Below are positions 8,656-17,903 of a DNA stretch of 64,000 nucleotides, piece after piece; within the stretch, counting starts at the first letter, position 1, and the number at the start of each line of letters is the position of its first letter. Below the pieces are notes generated by a model. The model saw only the letters and a list, made by a program, of their open reading frames with translations, searched no databases and was not told the origin of the DNA. The stretch lies in the NCBI RefSeq assembly GCF_022919575.1, contig NZ_CP095071.1, positions 4,350,001 through 4,414,000 on the forward strand. Direction: 5' to 3'. The translations under genes were made by a program, and so were the position numbers. The DNA comes from Gracilibacillus salinarum. Lineage in GTDB: Bacteria; Bacillota; Bacilli; Bacillales; Amphibacillaceae.

Positions 8656-9171
8656 ATGTTTTTTAAAAAAAGCAGCTTTCAGGATGAGCGCGTTATAAAC
8701 GAGCAAAATAAAATTTATCGTGAGTTATTTATGGTGATTTACCTTGTTTGTTTAGTTTCCGCTATATATAAGTCGTTCGAGTACGGTATCTCAATGGAGT
8801 ACGTAGCAACCGAAATGATTATCTTCCTTGTCGCTGGGGCGTACTATGCAATACGAGTAGTACAAAAAGGATTATTCACATCAGAGGTTGAGTTACATGA
8901 TCAGAAACATAAGTGGAGCTTCCAGGCGAAAACGGTTATTAGCGGAATTGTATTCGGATTATTGATTGCGCTTATTTTCGGTGTGAACAGTTCTGTACAA
9001 TATGCTGACAGCAGAATGGAAGAGATCAGCTTTTTCTTTATCACCTTTGCTGGATCGCTGATGATCTACTTGCCTTTTTTGGTGATTGGTCTTTTTGTCA
9101 GCTATCAGATTGCGAAAACGAGAAGTGATAAAGCAGTTGATAAACAGCTAGAGGAAGAAGAAGAAGAATGA
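8656..9171 (+). CDS. DUF6773-like membrane protein
   Basis: A 171-residue protein with four likely helices (about residues 26-45, 55-72, 96-114 and 128-149), an N-terminal motif FFKKSSFQDERVINEQNKIY, and an extreme C-terminal run of glutamates. The N-terminus and pairing with a small Xre regulator fit the DUF6773 family as I remember it; no function is known to me. GGAGGGG precedes the ATG. It overlaps the next regulator gene by 4 bases. Confidence 0.65.
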   Translation: MFFKKSSFQDERVINEQNKIYRELFMVIYLVCLVSAIYKSFEYGISMEYVATEMIIFLVAGAYYAIRVVQKGLFTSEVELHDQKHKWSFQAKTVISGIVFGLLIALIFGVNSSVQYADSRMEEISFFFITFAGSLMIYLPFLVIGLFVSYQIAKTRSDKAVDKQLEEEEEE

Positions 9172-9368
9172 AGAACTTGAAGTTAAAGGTAGCTCGAATA
9201 GAACACGATTTATCACAAGAAGAGTTAGCAAAAAAGATTGGTGTAACCAGGCAGACAATCGGTTTAATTGAGCAAGGTAAGTATAATCCTACCTTGCAAT
9301 TGTGCATCGCGATCTGTAAAACAGTTAATAAGACGCTAGATGATTTGTTTTGGAATGAAGAAGACTAA
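9168..9368 (+). CDS. Small Xre-family helix-turn-helix regulator
   Basis: A 66-residue protein that is all DNA-binding domain: KLKVARIEHDLSQEELAKKI, then GVTRQTIGLIEQGKYNPTL as helix-turn-helix. This subfamily (YozG/YvaO-like size) typically pairs with an adjacent membrane protein and may repress its own operon. The ATGA overlap with the upstream membrane gene shows coupling. It has no effector domain. Confidence 0.85.
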   Translation: MKNLKLKVARIEHDLSQEELAKKIGVTRQTIGLIEQGKYNPTLQLCIAICKTVNKTLDDLFWNEED

Positions 9369-9396
9369 GTGCCAGCGCACTTAGTCTTCATTTTTT
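9361..9396. terminator. Bidirectional terminator between convergent genes
   Basis: AAGACTAAGTGC (9361-9372) and GCACTTAGTCTT (9377-9388) make a 12-bp stem, then CATTTTTTT. It overlaps the 3' ends of both the Xre gene and the leftward ABC exporter. Confidence 0.85.
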
Positions 9397-11105
9397 TCAT
9401 ATTGAATTTTGTGAAGTCGGGCAAATACCCCGTCCATCGCGAGTAAATCCTGATAACTTCCTTGTTCGGCTATTCCCTCATTTGTTACCACTACAACACG
9501 GTCTGCATCTTTTATCGTAGCCAATCTGTGGGCGATAACAAGCGTCGTTCTGTTCTCGGCGAGTTGATCTAACGATTGCTGAATCATTCGTTCTGTTTCG
9601 GTGTCCAAAGCTGACGTTGCCTCATCTAGAATAAGGATTGGTGGATTTTTTAAAAATGTTCTGGCAATCGCCATCCGTTGTTTCTGACCACCAGAAAGTT
9701 TCAAGCCACGTTCGCCAATTTGGGTATCATAGCCATCAGGTAAGTCAGCAATCACTTGATCAAGGTGTGCTTTCTTCGCTGCGAGCACTATTTCTTCATC
9801 GGTCGCATCCTGACTTCCATAGGCAATATTCTCACGGACTGTCCCTGTAAACAGAAAGACATCCTGCTGAACAATACCAATTTGGGAACGGAGCGATTTC
9901 TTCGTAATGTCACGAATGTCATGGTCATCGATGGTGATGGAACCATTATTGACATCATAGAACCTCGGAATAAGAGAACAAATAGTCGTTTTACCAGCAC
10001 CTGATGGACCGACAAAGGCAACTGTTTCACCAGGGGTTATTTGCAAGTTGATATTTTTTAATACTTGCTGGTGATCATCATAGGAGAAATCAACGTGATC
10101 AAATCGGATATCACCTGTAAGCTTGTCCACTTCCAGTGCGTTCGGGTCGTCTTTGATGTCGGGTTCCTTCGCTAAGATTTCCTGGAAACGACGAAAACCT
10201 GCCATTCCTTTTGGATACAGTTCCAAGAGTGCACTGATTTTATCAACCGGTTTAATAAGAACATTGGTGTATAATACAAAGCTTACTAATTCACCATATG
10301 ACAAACTCCCATTGAAGCTTAACCAGGCACCTACGACTAGCACAATCAACGTTAAGAAACGCGTCATCATGTAAATACTGGAATGTGTTCCGGCCATTAC
10401 TTTGTAAGCTTTAATTTTTGCTTTTCGGAAACGACCGTTGTCTTCATTGAATCGATTTAATTCAAAATCTTCATTAGTAAAAGATTGTACGACGCGAACA
10501 CCAGAAACAGCGTCTTCTACTCGTGCATTGACATCTGCAATATTATGATACATTCGATGCCATGCTTTATTCATTGCGATATTACAATAAGTTACTAGTA
10601 CTGTTAATAATGGAACGATGACGAGAGCAATAATGGCAAGGGTAGGATTAATGGTGAACATAATCCAAAAAGCGCCGGTAAACGTCATGATCGCAATAAA
10701 AAAGTCCTCCGGTCCGTGATGGGCAAGTTCCCCGATATCAAATAGATCGTTCGTAATTCTACTCATAATATGACCTGTTTTGGTATTATCAAAGAAACGG
10801 AAGGACTGTCTTTGCACATGTGTAAATAATTCTTCGCGCATATCAGTTTCAATATTGATTCCCAGTTTATGCCCAAGATAACTGACGATAAATTGCATGA
10901 AGGTGCTCAGGACATAAACGGCTAATAATAGAATGCTGACCGTAACAATCATATCCCATTCTCCATTTGGCAAAAGGTCGTCAATTAACCATTGCACCGC
11001 AACAGGAAAAGCTAATTCCAGAATTGCCACAAATACAGCACAGCCAAAATCAATAATAAACAAGCGTTTGTGCGGTTTATAGTAAGAAAAAAACTGCTTT
11101 AACAT
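9381..11105 (-). CDS. ABC exporter half-transporter (TMD-NBD), YwjA-like
   Basis: A 574-residue fused permease-ATPase that works as a homo- or heterodimeric exporter. Residues 1-310 hold six membrane helices, with YLGHKLGINIETDMREELF and FDNTKTGHIMSRITND in the intracellular loops. Residues 335-574 are the ATPase: Walker A GPSGAGKTT (near 367), Q-loop IVQQDVFLF, signature LSGGQKQR, Walker B ILILDEATSALD and H-loop IAHRLAT. The start MLKQFFSYYKPHKRLF and the AHHGPEDFFIAIMTF block match my memory of B. subtilis YwjA. The substrate is unknown. It stands alone, transcribed towards a shared terminator. Confidence 0.88.
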   Translation of the reverse strand: MLKQFFSYYKPHKRLFIIDFGCAVFVAILELAFPVAVQWLIDDLLPNGEWDMIVTVSILLLAVYVLSTFMQFIVSYLGHKLGINIETDMREELFTHVQRQSFRFFDNTKTGHIMSRITNDLFDIGELAHHGPEDFFIAIMTFTGAFWIMFTINPTLAIIALVIVPLLTVLVTYCNIAMNKAWHRMYHNIADVNARVEDAVSGVRVVQSFTNEDFELNRFNEDNGRFRKAKIKAYKVMAGTHSSIYMMTRFLTLIVLVVGAWLSFNGSLSYGELVSFVLYTNVLIKPVDKISALLELYPKGMAGFRRFQEILAKEPDIKDDPNALEVDKLTGDIRFDHVDFSYDDHQQVLKNINLQITPGETVAFVGPSGAGKTTICSLIPRFYDVNNGSITIDDHDIRDITKKSLRSQIGIVQQDVFLFTGTVRENIAYGSQDATDEEIVLAAKKAHLDQVIADLPDGYDTQIGERGLKLSGGQKQRMAIARTFLKNPPILILDEATSALDTETERMIQQSLDQLAENRTTLVIAHRLATIKDADRVVVVTNEGIAEQGSYQDLLAMDGVFARLHKIQYEKNED

Positions 11106-11166
11106 GTAATAATACTCCTTTTTTTAAAGATGACTTACATATTATAGCAGAATAATGTCTAACCAC

Positions 11167-11460
11167 CTATGATAAAAAATTCTTTTTCGTGCCGTTTTGA
11201 TGCCCCTTTGTCCAATGTTGCTCGATCCGGTGTGTCTTTTCTAGTTCTAATTGATAGTTATATTCCACTGCTTGTAAGGTTTTTAGAAGCAGCCAGATCC
11301 CCGAAAGTAACTGAATAGCTATCAAGAGCCATAAATAGGAATCAGGAGCAAATAGACTGACGATAATTAAAAACGCCACTTGTACCATTAGCAATCCCCA
11401 ATGTTTCAATAAAATCGTCAGGCTGGCTGATAAAATAGCGATAAGATAGAATACTTCCAT
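11167..11460 (-). CDS. Small membrane protein of unknown family
   Basis: A 97-residue protein with two or three hydrophobic segments (about residues 4-20, 25-40 and 46-62) and a basic C-terminal tail (HWTKGHQNGTKKNF). The ATG at 11460 is chosen because AAAGGAGA lies 7 bases before it; an upstream TTG at 11466 would be too close to that site. No family was recognised. It is transcribed in the same direction as the downstream exporter, 61 bases away, and could share its transcript. Confidence 0.55.
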   Translation of the reverse strand: MEVFYLIAILSASLTILLKHWGLLMVQVAFLIIVSLFAPDSYLWLLIAIQLLSGIWLLLKTLQAVEYNYQLELEKTHRIEQHWTKGHQNGTKKNFLS

Positions 11461-11575
11461 TTCCAATCTCCTTTTTGTTAGGTAGTATGCAGAATAAAGG
11501 GGGATGTTATTCTATTTGACCGAGAGATTATGCTACAATAAGAGTGTAAAAAGCATGTAGCTGGAGGTTATGGAA

Positions 11576-12442
11576 ATGAAGCTTGGAGGAATTGAAGCAG
11601 GCGGTACTAAATTTGTATTAGCAATCGGTGATGAATATGGGGGAATTTTTGAAAAGACGGTTATACCGACAGAGCATCCTGAAATTACGGTGCCGAAGGT
11701 GATCGCGTTTTTTGAAGGAAAAGGCATTGAACGATTGGGACTTGGAGGTTTTGGTCCGATTGATATAAATCAGAACAGTAAGAGTTACGGTCAAATCCAA
11801 AATACACCGAAGACTGACTGGGTAGGCTATCCATTAGGTGCTGCCTTAAAAGATAGTCTTGGTGTAGAAGTAGTGATAGATACCGATGTAAATGTAGCGG
11901 CGATGTCTGAAGCAAAATGGGGTAACGCAAAAGACGTCGATTCCTGTCTGTATATTACGGTTGGTACTGGAATCGGTGCGGGAGCCTATTTTCACGGACA
12001 AACATTGAAAGGGCTCTCACACCCTGAGATGGGCCATATCAAAGTAGCTCGCCATCCTGATGATACCTATAAAGGGACATGCCCTTATCACTACGACTGT
12101 CTGGAAGGGATTGCTGCCGGACCTTCATTAGAAAAAAGATGGGGGAAGAAAGGGCACGAGCTAGCAGAAAATGATAAAGTCTGGGAAATGGAAGCATTCT
12201 ATCTCGCACAAGCATTAACCAATTATATTTACATTCTGTCACCAGAGCGAATTATTATGGGTGGAGGCGTGATGAAACAACAACAGCTTTTCCCATTAGT
12301 TCGTCATAAAGTGTTAGAAATGTTAAATGAATATGTCAGCTCGCCGCATTTGACGGAAGCAGAGATTGATCAGTATATCGTGCCTCCTGGACTAACGGAT
12401 GAAGCGGGAATTAAAGGTGCACTGTATTTAGCTGCAACTTAA
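11576..12442 (+). CDS. ROK-family fructokinase
   Basis: A 288-residue sugar kinase that phosphorylates fructose at C6 in related proteins (GmuE/ScrK type). The phosphate motif LGGIEAGGTK begins at residue 3. TDVNVAAMSEAKWG carries the catalytic aspartate, and VGTGIGAGA binds ATP. The zinc-binding ROK signature is visible as HPEMGH followed by CPYHYDCLEG. The ATG at 11576 is preferred to 11570 because GGAGG lies 8 bases before it but only 2 before the other. It is monocistronic, with no sugar transporter next to it. Confidence 0.88.
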   Translation: MKLGGIEAGGTKFVLAIGDEYGGIFEKTVIPTEHPEITVPKVIAFFEGKGIERLGLGGFGPIDINQNSKSYGQIQNTPKTDWVGYPLGAALKDSLGVEVVIDTDVNVAAMSEAKWGNAKDVDSCLYITVGTGIGAGAYFHGQTLKGLSHPEMGHIKVARHPDDTYKGTCPYHYDCLEGIAAGPSLEKRWGKKGHELAENDKVWEMEAFYLAQALTNYIYILSPERIIMGGGVMKQQQLFPLVRHKVLEMLNEYVSSPHLTEAEIDQYIVPPGLTDEAGIKGALYLAAT

Positions 12443-12508
12443 TGATTAGAAAGCAGTTTAATCGCTTACAAATTAGCGATGTGCTACTATGTAAGAGAGG
12501 TGATAGTA

Positions 12509-13426
12509 ATGAAAAAGTTAGAGTTGGGAAATAGCGGTCTGCAGGTTAGCGAAATAGCACTTGGCTGTATGCGCATGGATCAGTTATCGACACAAGAGGC
12601 CAACCGTGTCATTGAACAAAGCATGGAGGCTGGAATTGATATGTTTGATCATGCCGATATTTACGGAGCAGGTAAATCTGAAGAAATTTTTGCTGATGCG
12701 ATTGATATGAATCCGTCGATCCGTGAAAAAATGGTCATTCAATCAAAATGCGGTATTCGCGACGGTTTTTTTGACTTTTCTAAGGAACACATTATTCGTT
12801 CTGTGGAAGGAAGTTTACAACGCTTAAAAACAGATTATCTTGATATATTGTTACTACATAGACCGGATGCTTTAATGGAGCCGGAAGAAGTGGCGGAGGC
12901 TTTTAATGAATTAAAACAGAGTGGCAAGGTTCGCCATTTTGGAGTAAGCAATCATAACCCGATGCAAATCGAGTTGCTAAAAAAATCAGTGGAGCAGGAC
13001 CTGATAGCCAATCAATTACAGTTAAGCTTAATGTTTACGCCAATGATTGATGCCGGTCTGAATGTAAATATGGAGCATGATCCGTCGATCGTACGTGACG
13101 GTGGCGTGATCGATTACAGTCGCCTCCATGACATGACCATTCAGCCGTGGTCACCATTCCAACATGGTTTCTTTGAAGGGGTTTTTGTCGATAATGATCA
13201 ATTTCCTGTTCTAAATGAGAAACTTCAAGAATATGCAGATAAAAAAGGTGTCTCAAAATCTGCCATTGCAATCGCTTGGATTTTGAGACATCCGGCAAAC
13301 ATGCAACCGATAATTGGCTCAATGAATCCCGAGCGAATCTCTCAAATAGCAAAAGCATCAGATGTAACGTTATCTAGGGAAGAGTGGTATGATTTATACC
13401 GTGTTGCAGGAAATAAATTACCATAA
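12509..13426 (+). CDS. Aldo/keto reductase, YdhF-like
   Basis: A 305-residue NADPH-dependent oxidoreductase with a TIM-barrel fold. The tetrad is visible: D in FDHADIYG, Y in the same motif, K in VIQSKCGI, and H in LLLHRPDAL. The C-terminal IIGSMNPERI binds the NADP phosphate. The family reduces aldehydes or ketones; substrate unknown. GAGGTG lies 6 bases before the ATG at 12509, so an upstream in-frame ATG at 12479 is not used. A terminator follows. Confidence 0.87.
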   Translation: MKKLELGNSGLQVSEIALGCMRMDQLSTQEANRVIEQSMEAGIDMFDHADIYGAGKSEEIFADAIDMNPSIREKMVIQSKCGIRDGFFDFSKEHIIRSVEGSLQRLKTDYLDILLLHRPDALMEPEEVAEAFNELKQSGKVRHFGVSNHNPMQIELLKKSVEQDLIANQLQLSLMFTPMIDAGLNVNMEHDPSIVRDGGVIDYSRLHDMTIQPWSPFQHGFFEGVFVDNDQFPVLNEKLQEYADKKGVSKSAIAIAWILRHPANMQPIIGSMNPERISQIAKASDVTLSREEWYDLYRVAGNKLP

Positions 13427-13436
13427 ATACACAGTG

Positions 13437-13470
13437 AAGCTGTTTATCGAGAGGTAAACAGCTTTCGTTA
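13437..13470 (+). terminator. Terminator after the aldo/keto reductase gene
   Basis: AAGCTGTTTA (13437-13446) pairs with TAAACAGCTT (13455-13464), followed by TCGTTATG. The T-run is weak, so strength is uncertain. Confidence 0.55.
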
Positions 13471-13498
13471 TGATAATTAAATAGAAAGGGTGTTATAT

Positions 13499-14044
13499 GT
13501 GAATCAGACAGTTCAGTCTAACTTCGACAATTTGAAAAGCAAGGATCGTAACAAACAATATGAAGCATATACCCAATTGATAAAGGAAATGAAGCATGAA
13601 GTGGATTGGGCCTACGAAGTGTGGGACGAGCTTGTCGAGGATTTATCGAGTAAGGATGCCCATGACCGATCACGTGCTGGACAGTTTTTGTCTTATTTAG
13701 CCATTAGTGATCCTGAGAATCGGATCTTAGACGATTTTGATAAAGTATGGCAAGTAACGTATGACGAAAAATTCGTAACTGCAAGACATACCTTACAAGC
13801 GATATGGCGGATAGCCTTAGCAGGTAAGCAGCACGAAAAGCTCGTTGTCGATCGGATGACAGACCGGTTTATTAATGGCGCAAATGAAAAAAATTACACA
13901 TTAAGACGAAATGATATGATCCAGAATCTATATAATATTTATCAAGAGACAGAGAACCCTGAAGTCGAAAAAGTGGCATTGTCCTTAATCGAGTTAGAGG
14001 AAGATCCTAAGTATCGGAAAAAATATGCGAAGATTTGGAAATAG
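13499..14044 (+). CDS. HEAT-repeat-like protein of unknown function
   Basis: A 181-residue soluble, mostly helical protein rich in charged residues (KHEVDWAYEVWDELVEDL, RSRAGQFLSYLAIS, RHTLQAIWRIALAG). Repeating pairs of amphipathic helices suggest a HEAT/ARM solenoid. The start is a GTG at 13499, 8 bases after AAAGGG. Earlier in-frame codons overlap that site. No named family was recognised. It stands alone, followed by element E2. Confidence 0.6.
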   Translation: MNQTVQSNFDNLKSKDRNKQYEAYTQLIKEMKHEVDWAYEVWDELVEDLSSKDAHDRSRAGQFLSYLAISDPENRILDDFDKVWQVTYDEKFVTARHTLQAIWRIALAGKQHEKLVVDRMTDRFINGANEKNYTLRRNDMIQNLYNIYQETENPEVEKVALSLIELEEDPKYRKKYAKIWK

Positions 14045-14177
14045 CAGAATTGGATCTCAAATTAATTTTAACCGCAAGACGTAATAGGAGCTGTCCAAAA
14101 TTCCTCGAAATACGGAGTTGAAGCATACTGCGAAGTAAAGAAAATTTGGTTAGGCTTCATTAACTTTATGCTTTGAG

Positions 14178-14691
14178 TCCATTTTGAAATAGAGTTTGTG
14201 CTTGGATACCGCTCCGTCCAACCACTCCGCGTCCTGCGGGGCACGGCTGGAGCTAACTTTGTGAAGAAGACCACTTCACAAAGTGGATCTCCATCACCTG
14301 CACAATCCCGCGGGAGTCTCCGTGGTTGGCCTACGCTAATATTTAGGCTCTACAACTGATGTAGGTTGTAGTATTTTGAGTGTTATTCATCAGCGTTCAT
14401 CCTACACTACTACTAGAATAATGCCTAGAACTGCTGCTATTGATTATTGCAACTGTTGTAGCACTTCCCTTAAGCGTAGGAAATAGGCGGAGACTCCCGT
14501 GGAATCAGCGCGAGCTGAAGATCCACTTAGTTTGTGCTTGTGTCTGCAAGTACCGCTTCGAAGTAAGCTTCCTCGGCACAAGGCAGCAAAGGAGTAGTTC
14601 AAAGTAGTAGCCTAGCTGAAGCCGTGCCCACAGGACGCGGAGTCTATTTCCGGAGCTTTGCCAAGCACATTAAAAATATCAAAATGACCAA
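14178..14691 (-). mobile_element. Repeat element E2 (core with alternative flanks, no terminal inverted repeat)
   Basis: It has the same two-module core as E1 in the same orientation: reverse-complement module B from GGATACCGCTCCGTCC at about 14203, reverse-complement module A ending CCGGAGCTTTGCC near 14662. The 25-bp inverted repeats are absent. Instead the left flank holds GAAGCATACTGCGAAGTAAA (about 14119) and the right flank TGATTCACGCTTTTTCTAGA (about 14719). The same flanks surround E4. The 14045-14931 gap holds no gene: only this element and two hairpin repeats. Confidence 0.7.
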
Positions 14692-14781
14692 GTCGAAAAA
14701 AATGTTTTCCTATTCATCTGATTCACGCTTTTTCTAGATCTGTTTTAGAACTTACTTCGCACAGTATATATTCACCAAAAT

Positions 14782-14896
14782 AAAAGCCGAGCATAACACG
14801 AATTTGGTCTGAGTGTCCTTTTTTGTGTAAATTCGGCTTTTATGTTATCACGACGCTAACCGTCCGTAATCCCCCACTGATTAATGTCTCACTTTT
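14782..14896. repeat. Hairpin repeat H1 followed by family T copy T2
   Basis: H1: AAAAGCCGA at about 14783 and TCGGCTTTT at about 14833 enclose a long loop; related stems with GCCGAACATAACAC arms recur at 18421 and 40355. T2 (14846-14896): CGCTAACCGTCCGTAAT, CCCCCACTGATT, GTCTCACTTTT, the same blocks as T1. The two sit back to back in the gap before the leftward endopeptidase gene and may serve as its terminator. Confidence 0.6.
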
Positions 14897-14931
14897 CATT
14901 CACGATGACTAAAGTCGTTTGTTTTTGCTTC

Positions 14932-16122
14932 TTACATATATAAAGTGGCCAGCATGATTCCTAATGTATCTTCATAAATTTCATCAAATTGAGAAATCGG
15001 CAGTGGATTGACTCCGATTCCGAGTTCAACTGTATAACCAGGACGTTGAAATTCCTGAATAAACCAGTCTTTGTAACCGGCATAACTGTCAACATATTGA
15101 ATAGCATCGTAACCGCTGACTCGACTAAATTCTTCGACAATCGTTTCAGACTGAGGTGGTTCTAAACCTTGGAAACCCCAGTAAATTTCTTGCCCCTGTG
15201 TATGGAAAGCATTTAAAATTTCAAATGGCCACTGTTGCGCTAGATTCGCCATAGCAATCGCTTCAGGCTCTGACAATGGCTGATAACCTGGGAAGTCACG
15301 AGGTTGAGGTGATGTCGGTTTACGATCAGCTTCTGTCTCCCACAATGCTGGATACTGATTATTGAGATCGACTCCATTTATATTTGCTTTCCATTCGGAA
15401 AAATCGGTATTCCCGCCATTTATCGATAGAACAAAGTCCCGTTTTGGACCTGCTGCATCTGCTCCATTTAAGACGAGATCTACTCCGTCTGGATTAACCA
15501 TTGGTACTAAAGATAATGTGTTGGATTCAAAGAAAGGTAGTAGGTTTAGTCCCCGTATTTGCTGATTGTTAGTCAAAGCTAATACATAATCATTTAAAAA
15601 TTTCATAATAATTGGGGTGGTAATCCATTCCGTTGCATGAAAAGAGCCATCAATGTGTTTTTGACGCGTACCGGTTCCAACCCGCAGTTCAATAATATCT
15701 TTATTTAATACGGAATTACCTATGGTTTGTTGATCGATAAAGGGGTACAGGTTACGAAGTCTTTGTATGTCCTCTCTCATTTTATCATAGGTGTAATGAT
15801 CAACATCTGAAATAATGGGACTTGTAATTCGCTGAGGAATATTAATGTTCTGGCCAATTTGCAATGACATTGGTTGAATACCAGGATTAACTAAATATAA
15901 AAGGTCAATTGGCAGATGATTGGCTTGAGCAATTGCCCATAACGTATCACCCGGTTGAATGGTATATGTTTGTAGCTCATAACCAGGAATGGCTATTTGC
16001 TGGCCAATCATCATCTGGTTTGGATTTACCTGTTTATTTGATGCGGCGATCAATGTTAGCGGAATCCCGAATAGTTGACTGTAATACCATAAAGAATCGC
16101 CTTGTCTGACATTTATGATCAT
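14932..16122 (-). CDS. LysM-M14 cell-wall endopeptidase (gamma-D-glutamyl-meso-diaminopimelate type), YqgT-like
   Basis: A 396-residue enzyme with two LysM domains (about 2-46 and 51-96: VRQGDSLWYYSQLFGIPL, IQPGDTLWAIAQANHLPI) that bind peptidoglycan. A zinc carboxypeptidase-like M14 domain follows from about 110. Zinc ligands H162 and E165 (FHATEW) and H307 (FHTQG) are present, as is the catalytic glutamate E366 (TVELGIG). Such proteins cut the gamma-D-Glu-diaminopimelate bond of spore or cell-wall peptides. No signal peptide is seen, as in the Lysinibacillus endopeptidase I group, which suggests sporulation or lysis-linked use. GGAGGG precedes the ATG. Confidence 0.87.
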   Translation of the reverse strand: MIINVRQGDSLWYYSQLFGIPLTLIAASNKQVNPNQMMIGQQIAIPGYELQTYTIQPGDTLWAIAQANHLPIDLLYLVNPGIQPMSLQIGQNINIPQRITSPIISDVDHYTYDKMREDIQRLRNLYPFIDQQTIGNSVLNKDIIELRVGTGTRQKHIDGSFHATEWITTPIIMKFLNDYVLALTNNQQIRGLNLLPFFESNTLSLVPMVNPDGVDLVLNGADAAGPKRDFVLSINGGNTDFSEWKANINGVDLNNQYPALWETEADRKPTSPQPRDFPGYQPLSEPEAIAMANLAQQWPFEILNAFHTQGQEIYWGFQGLEPPQSETIVEEFSRVSGYDAIQYVDSYAGYKDWFIQEFQRPGYTVELGIGVNPLPISQFDEIYEDTLGIMLATLYM

Positions 16123-16189
16123 CTGATTACCCTCCGTTCTTTGCTGCTATTCCATTTTATGATCAGTGGTCAAAAACTATGAATAAAAG

Positions 16190-16225
16190 CAAAAAAGCCA
16201 ATACTGAAATCAGTATTGGCTGATA
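16190..16225 (-). terminator. Terminator of the SDR gene
   Basis: AGCCAATACTG (16197-16207) and CAGTATTGGCT (16211-16221) form an 11-bp stem with an AAAT loop. On the minus strand it is followed by a run TTTTTTGC, just after the SDR stop. Confidence 0.8.
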
Positions 16226-16240
16226 GTGAGTCTTATTTGA

Positions 16241-17005
16241 TTAGAATGCTGACGTCCATCCAGCATCAGCGGTAATCGTTGTACCGTTAACAAACGCAGC
16301 TTCATCGGATGCAAGGAATAAAGCAACATTAGCAATATCCTTAGGAGATCCTACATTTGGAATAAGAGATTGACCTAATTTAAGACGTTCGCTTCCAAAC
16401 TGGCTCACATTTTTCATGGAGCTTGAGATGTTGGTAGCAACTGCGCCTGGTGCAATCGCATTACAACGAATACCTTTCTGTGCATACATAAAGGCAGTGT
16501 TCTTCGTTAACCCGATGACTGCATGCTTCGATGCGGTATACGTAGCACCCGCGTGAGCCCCATTCAAGCCACCAGAAGAAGCAGTATTAATAATAACACC
16601 TTGGCCTTTTTCTAAAAAGACAGGGATGGCTTTTCGCATCGCACGCATGACACCTTTTGTGTTGATATCGAAAATTAAATCCCAACGGTCATCATCTACT
16701 TCTGCTACGGGCTCAAAACCGTCCATGATTCCTGCATTATTAACAAGAATGTCTAATGTACCAAATTCATTAACTGCTGCCTCAATCATCTTGTTGATAT
16801 CATCAAGATTGGCAATGTTTACTTCAACAGCTTTTGCTTTTCCACCATTATCGTTTATCTCATTTGCTAGCGTATTAACACCTTCTGCATTCAAATCAGC
16901 TAATACGACTGCTGCTCCTTCTTGTGAGAAACGTTCTGCAATCGCTTTTCCCATACCGGATGCTGCGCCTGTTACAATTGCTACTTTGTTTTGTAATTTC
17001 ATCAC
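16241..17005 (-). CDS. Short-chain dehydrogenase/reductase
   Basis: A 254-residue classical SDR. The NAD(P) motif is TGAASGMGKAIAE (about 12-24). DLNAEG after strand 2 suggests NAD preference. NNAGIMDG and the catalytic Ser of NTASSGG, plus the YTASK Tyr/Lys pair, are intact. The substrate is not determinable. GGAGGAG lies before tandem ATG codons. It is divergent from a TetR regulator, and the 200-base interval contains a good palindrome, so it is probably that regulator's target. Confidence 0.88.
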   Translation of the reverse strand: MMKLQNKVAIVTGAASGMGKAIAERFSQEGAAVVLADLNAEGVNTLANEINDNGGKAKAVEVNIANLDDINKMIEAAVNEFGTLDILVNNAGIMDGFEPVAEVDDDRWDLIFDINTKGVMRAMRKAIPVFLEKGQGVIINTASSGGLNGAHAGATYTASKHAVIGLTKNTAFMYAQKGIRCNAIAPGAVATNISSSMKNVSQFGSERLKLGQSLIPNVGSPKDIANVALFLASDEAAFVNGTTITADAGWTSAF

Positions 17006-17048
17006 TTACTCCTCCTCGGACATAATTTTGAAACCGTTATCTCAAAAA

Positions 17049-17080
17049 TAAACAGATGTGTATTAATCAACATCTGTTTA
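17049..17080. promoter_or_regulatory. Palindrome, candidate TetR operator
   Basis: TAAACAGATGT (17049-17059) and ACATCTGTTTA (17070-17080) are perfect inverted arms around a 10-bp spacer. They sit between the leftward SDR and the rightward TetR gene, 44 bases from the SDR start, where an autoregulating repressor would bind both promoters. Confidence 0.6.
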
Positions 17081-17204
17081 TAGTATAATATACCAATATG
17101 GACGAAACAATCATCAATCAGATATTGCTTTGTTGATTATTAGACAAATATGCTTCAAATGTTCAGTTATCATCTATTTCTAAACAAGCAGGGAGAATAT
17201 ATAC

Positions 17205-17786
17205 ATGAATGAATACCAGGATCGTCGTGTTCGAAAATCGAAAAAATCATTAAAAAAAGCGTTAATGTCTTTATTAAAACAACAAAATTTGCAACATATC
17301 ACAGTAATGGAAATTGTGACAAAAGCGGATGTGAACAGGGGAACGTTTTATAAACATTATCAATATAAAGAGCAATTGTTAGAAGATATGGTCGATGATG
17401 TAATAGCAGATCTAATCGTGTCTTATCGTGAGCCATTACATCAATTTAAAGAATTAAACGTGGACAACTTAACAGGCTCATCGATCAAAATCTTCGAACA
17501 TGTTGCAAGTTATAGCGACTTTTATACAGTAATAGCCAAATCAAATGCATTGGAAGGCTTACAGAGCAGAATATGTCATAAACTAAAAGATTTAATGAAA
17601 GAAGCAGCCAGTTCCCAGCAACCGAATCAGGATATAGACCTTGATCTGATCGCCAGTTACCAGGCATATGCGGTGTGGGGATTAATAATAGAATGGATTC
17701 AGCAGGATTTTAAATTTAGTTCGTCATATATGGCTAATCAATTCCTGGCAATTCTGCAAATGAACCGTCATATCTTAGCGGAATAA
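17205..17786 (+). CDS. TetR/AcrR-family regulator
   Basis: A 193-residue repressor. Residues 10-60 carry the TetR DNA-binding domain, with helix-turn-helix ITVMEIVTKADVNRGTFYKH and the usual Y-K-H ending. The C-terminal half resembles the TetR_C_7/DhaS-like ligand domain. It is divergent from the SDR gene and likely controls it through the palindrome between them. GGGAG precedes the ATG by about 10 bases. Confidence 0.85.
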   Translation: MNEYQDRRVRKSKKSLKKALMSLLKQQNLQHITVMEIVTKADVNRGTFYKHYQYKEQLLEDMVDDVIADLIVSYREPLHQFKELNVDNLTGSSIKIFEHVASYSDFYTVIAKSNALEGLQSRICHKLKDLMKEAASSQQPNQDIDLDLIASYQAYAVWGLIIEWIQQDFKFSSSYMANQFLAILQMNRHILAE

Positions 17787-17903
17787 AATGCTAGGAAACC
17801 GAACTTTCAAGATCATTTGATTCGCGCTTTTTCAGGATCTGTTTAGATGTTCTCTCACAGCTTATACACGCAGCGTAAGAAAAACTGAGTAAGTCTAACC
17901 GGT

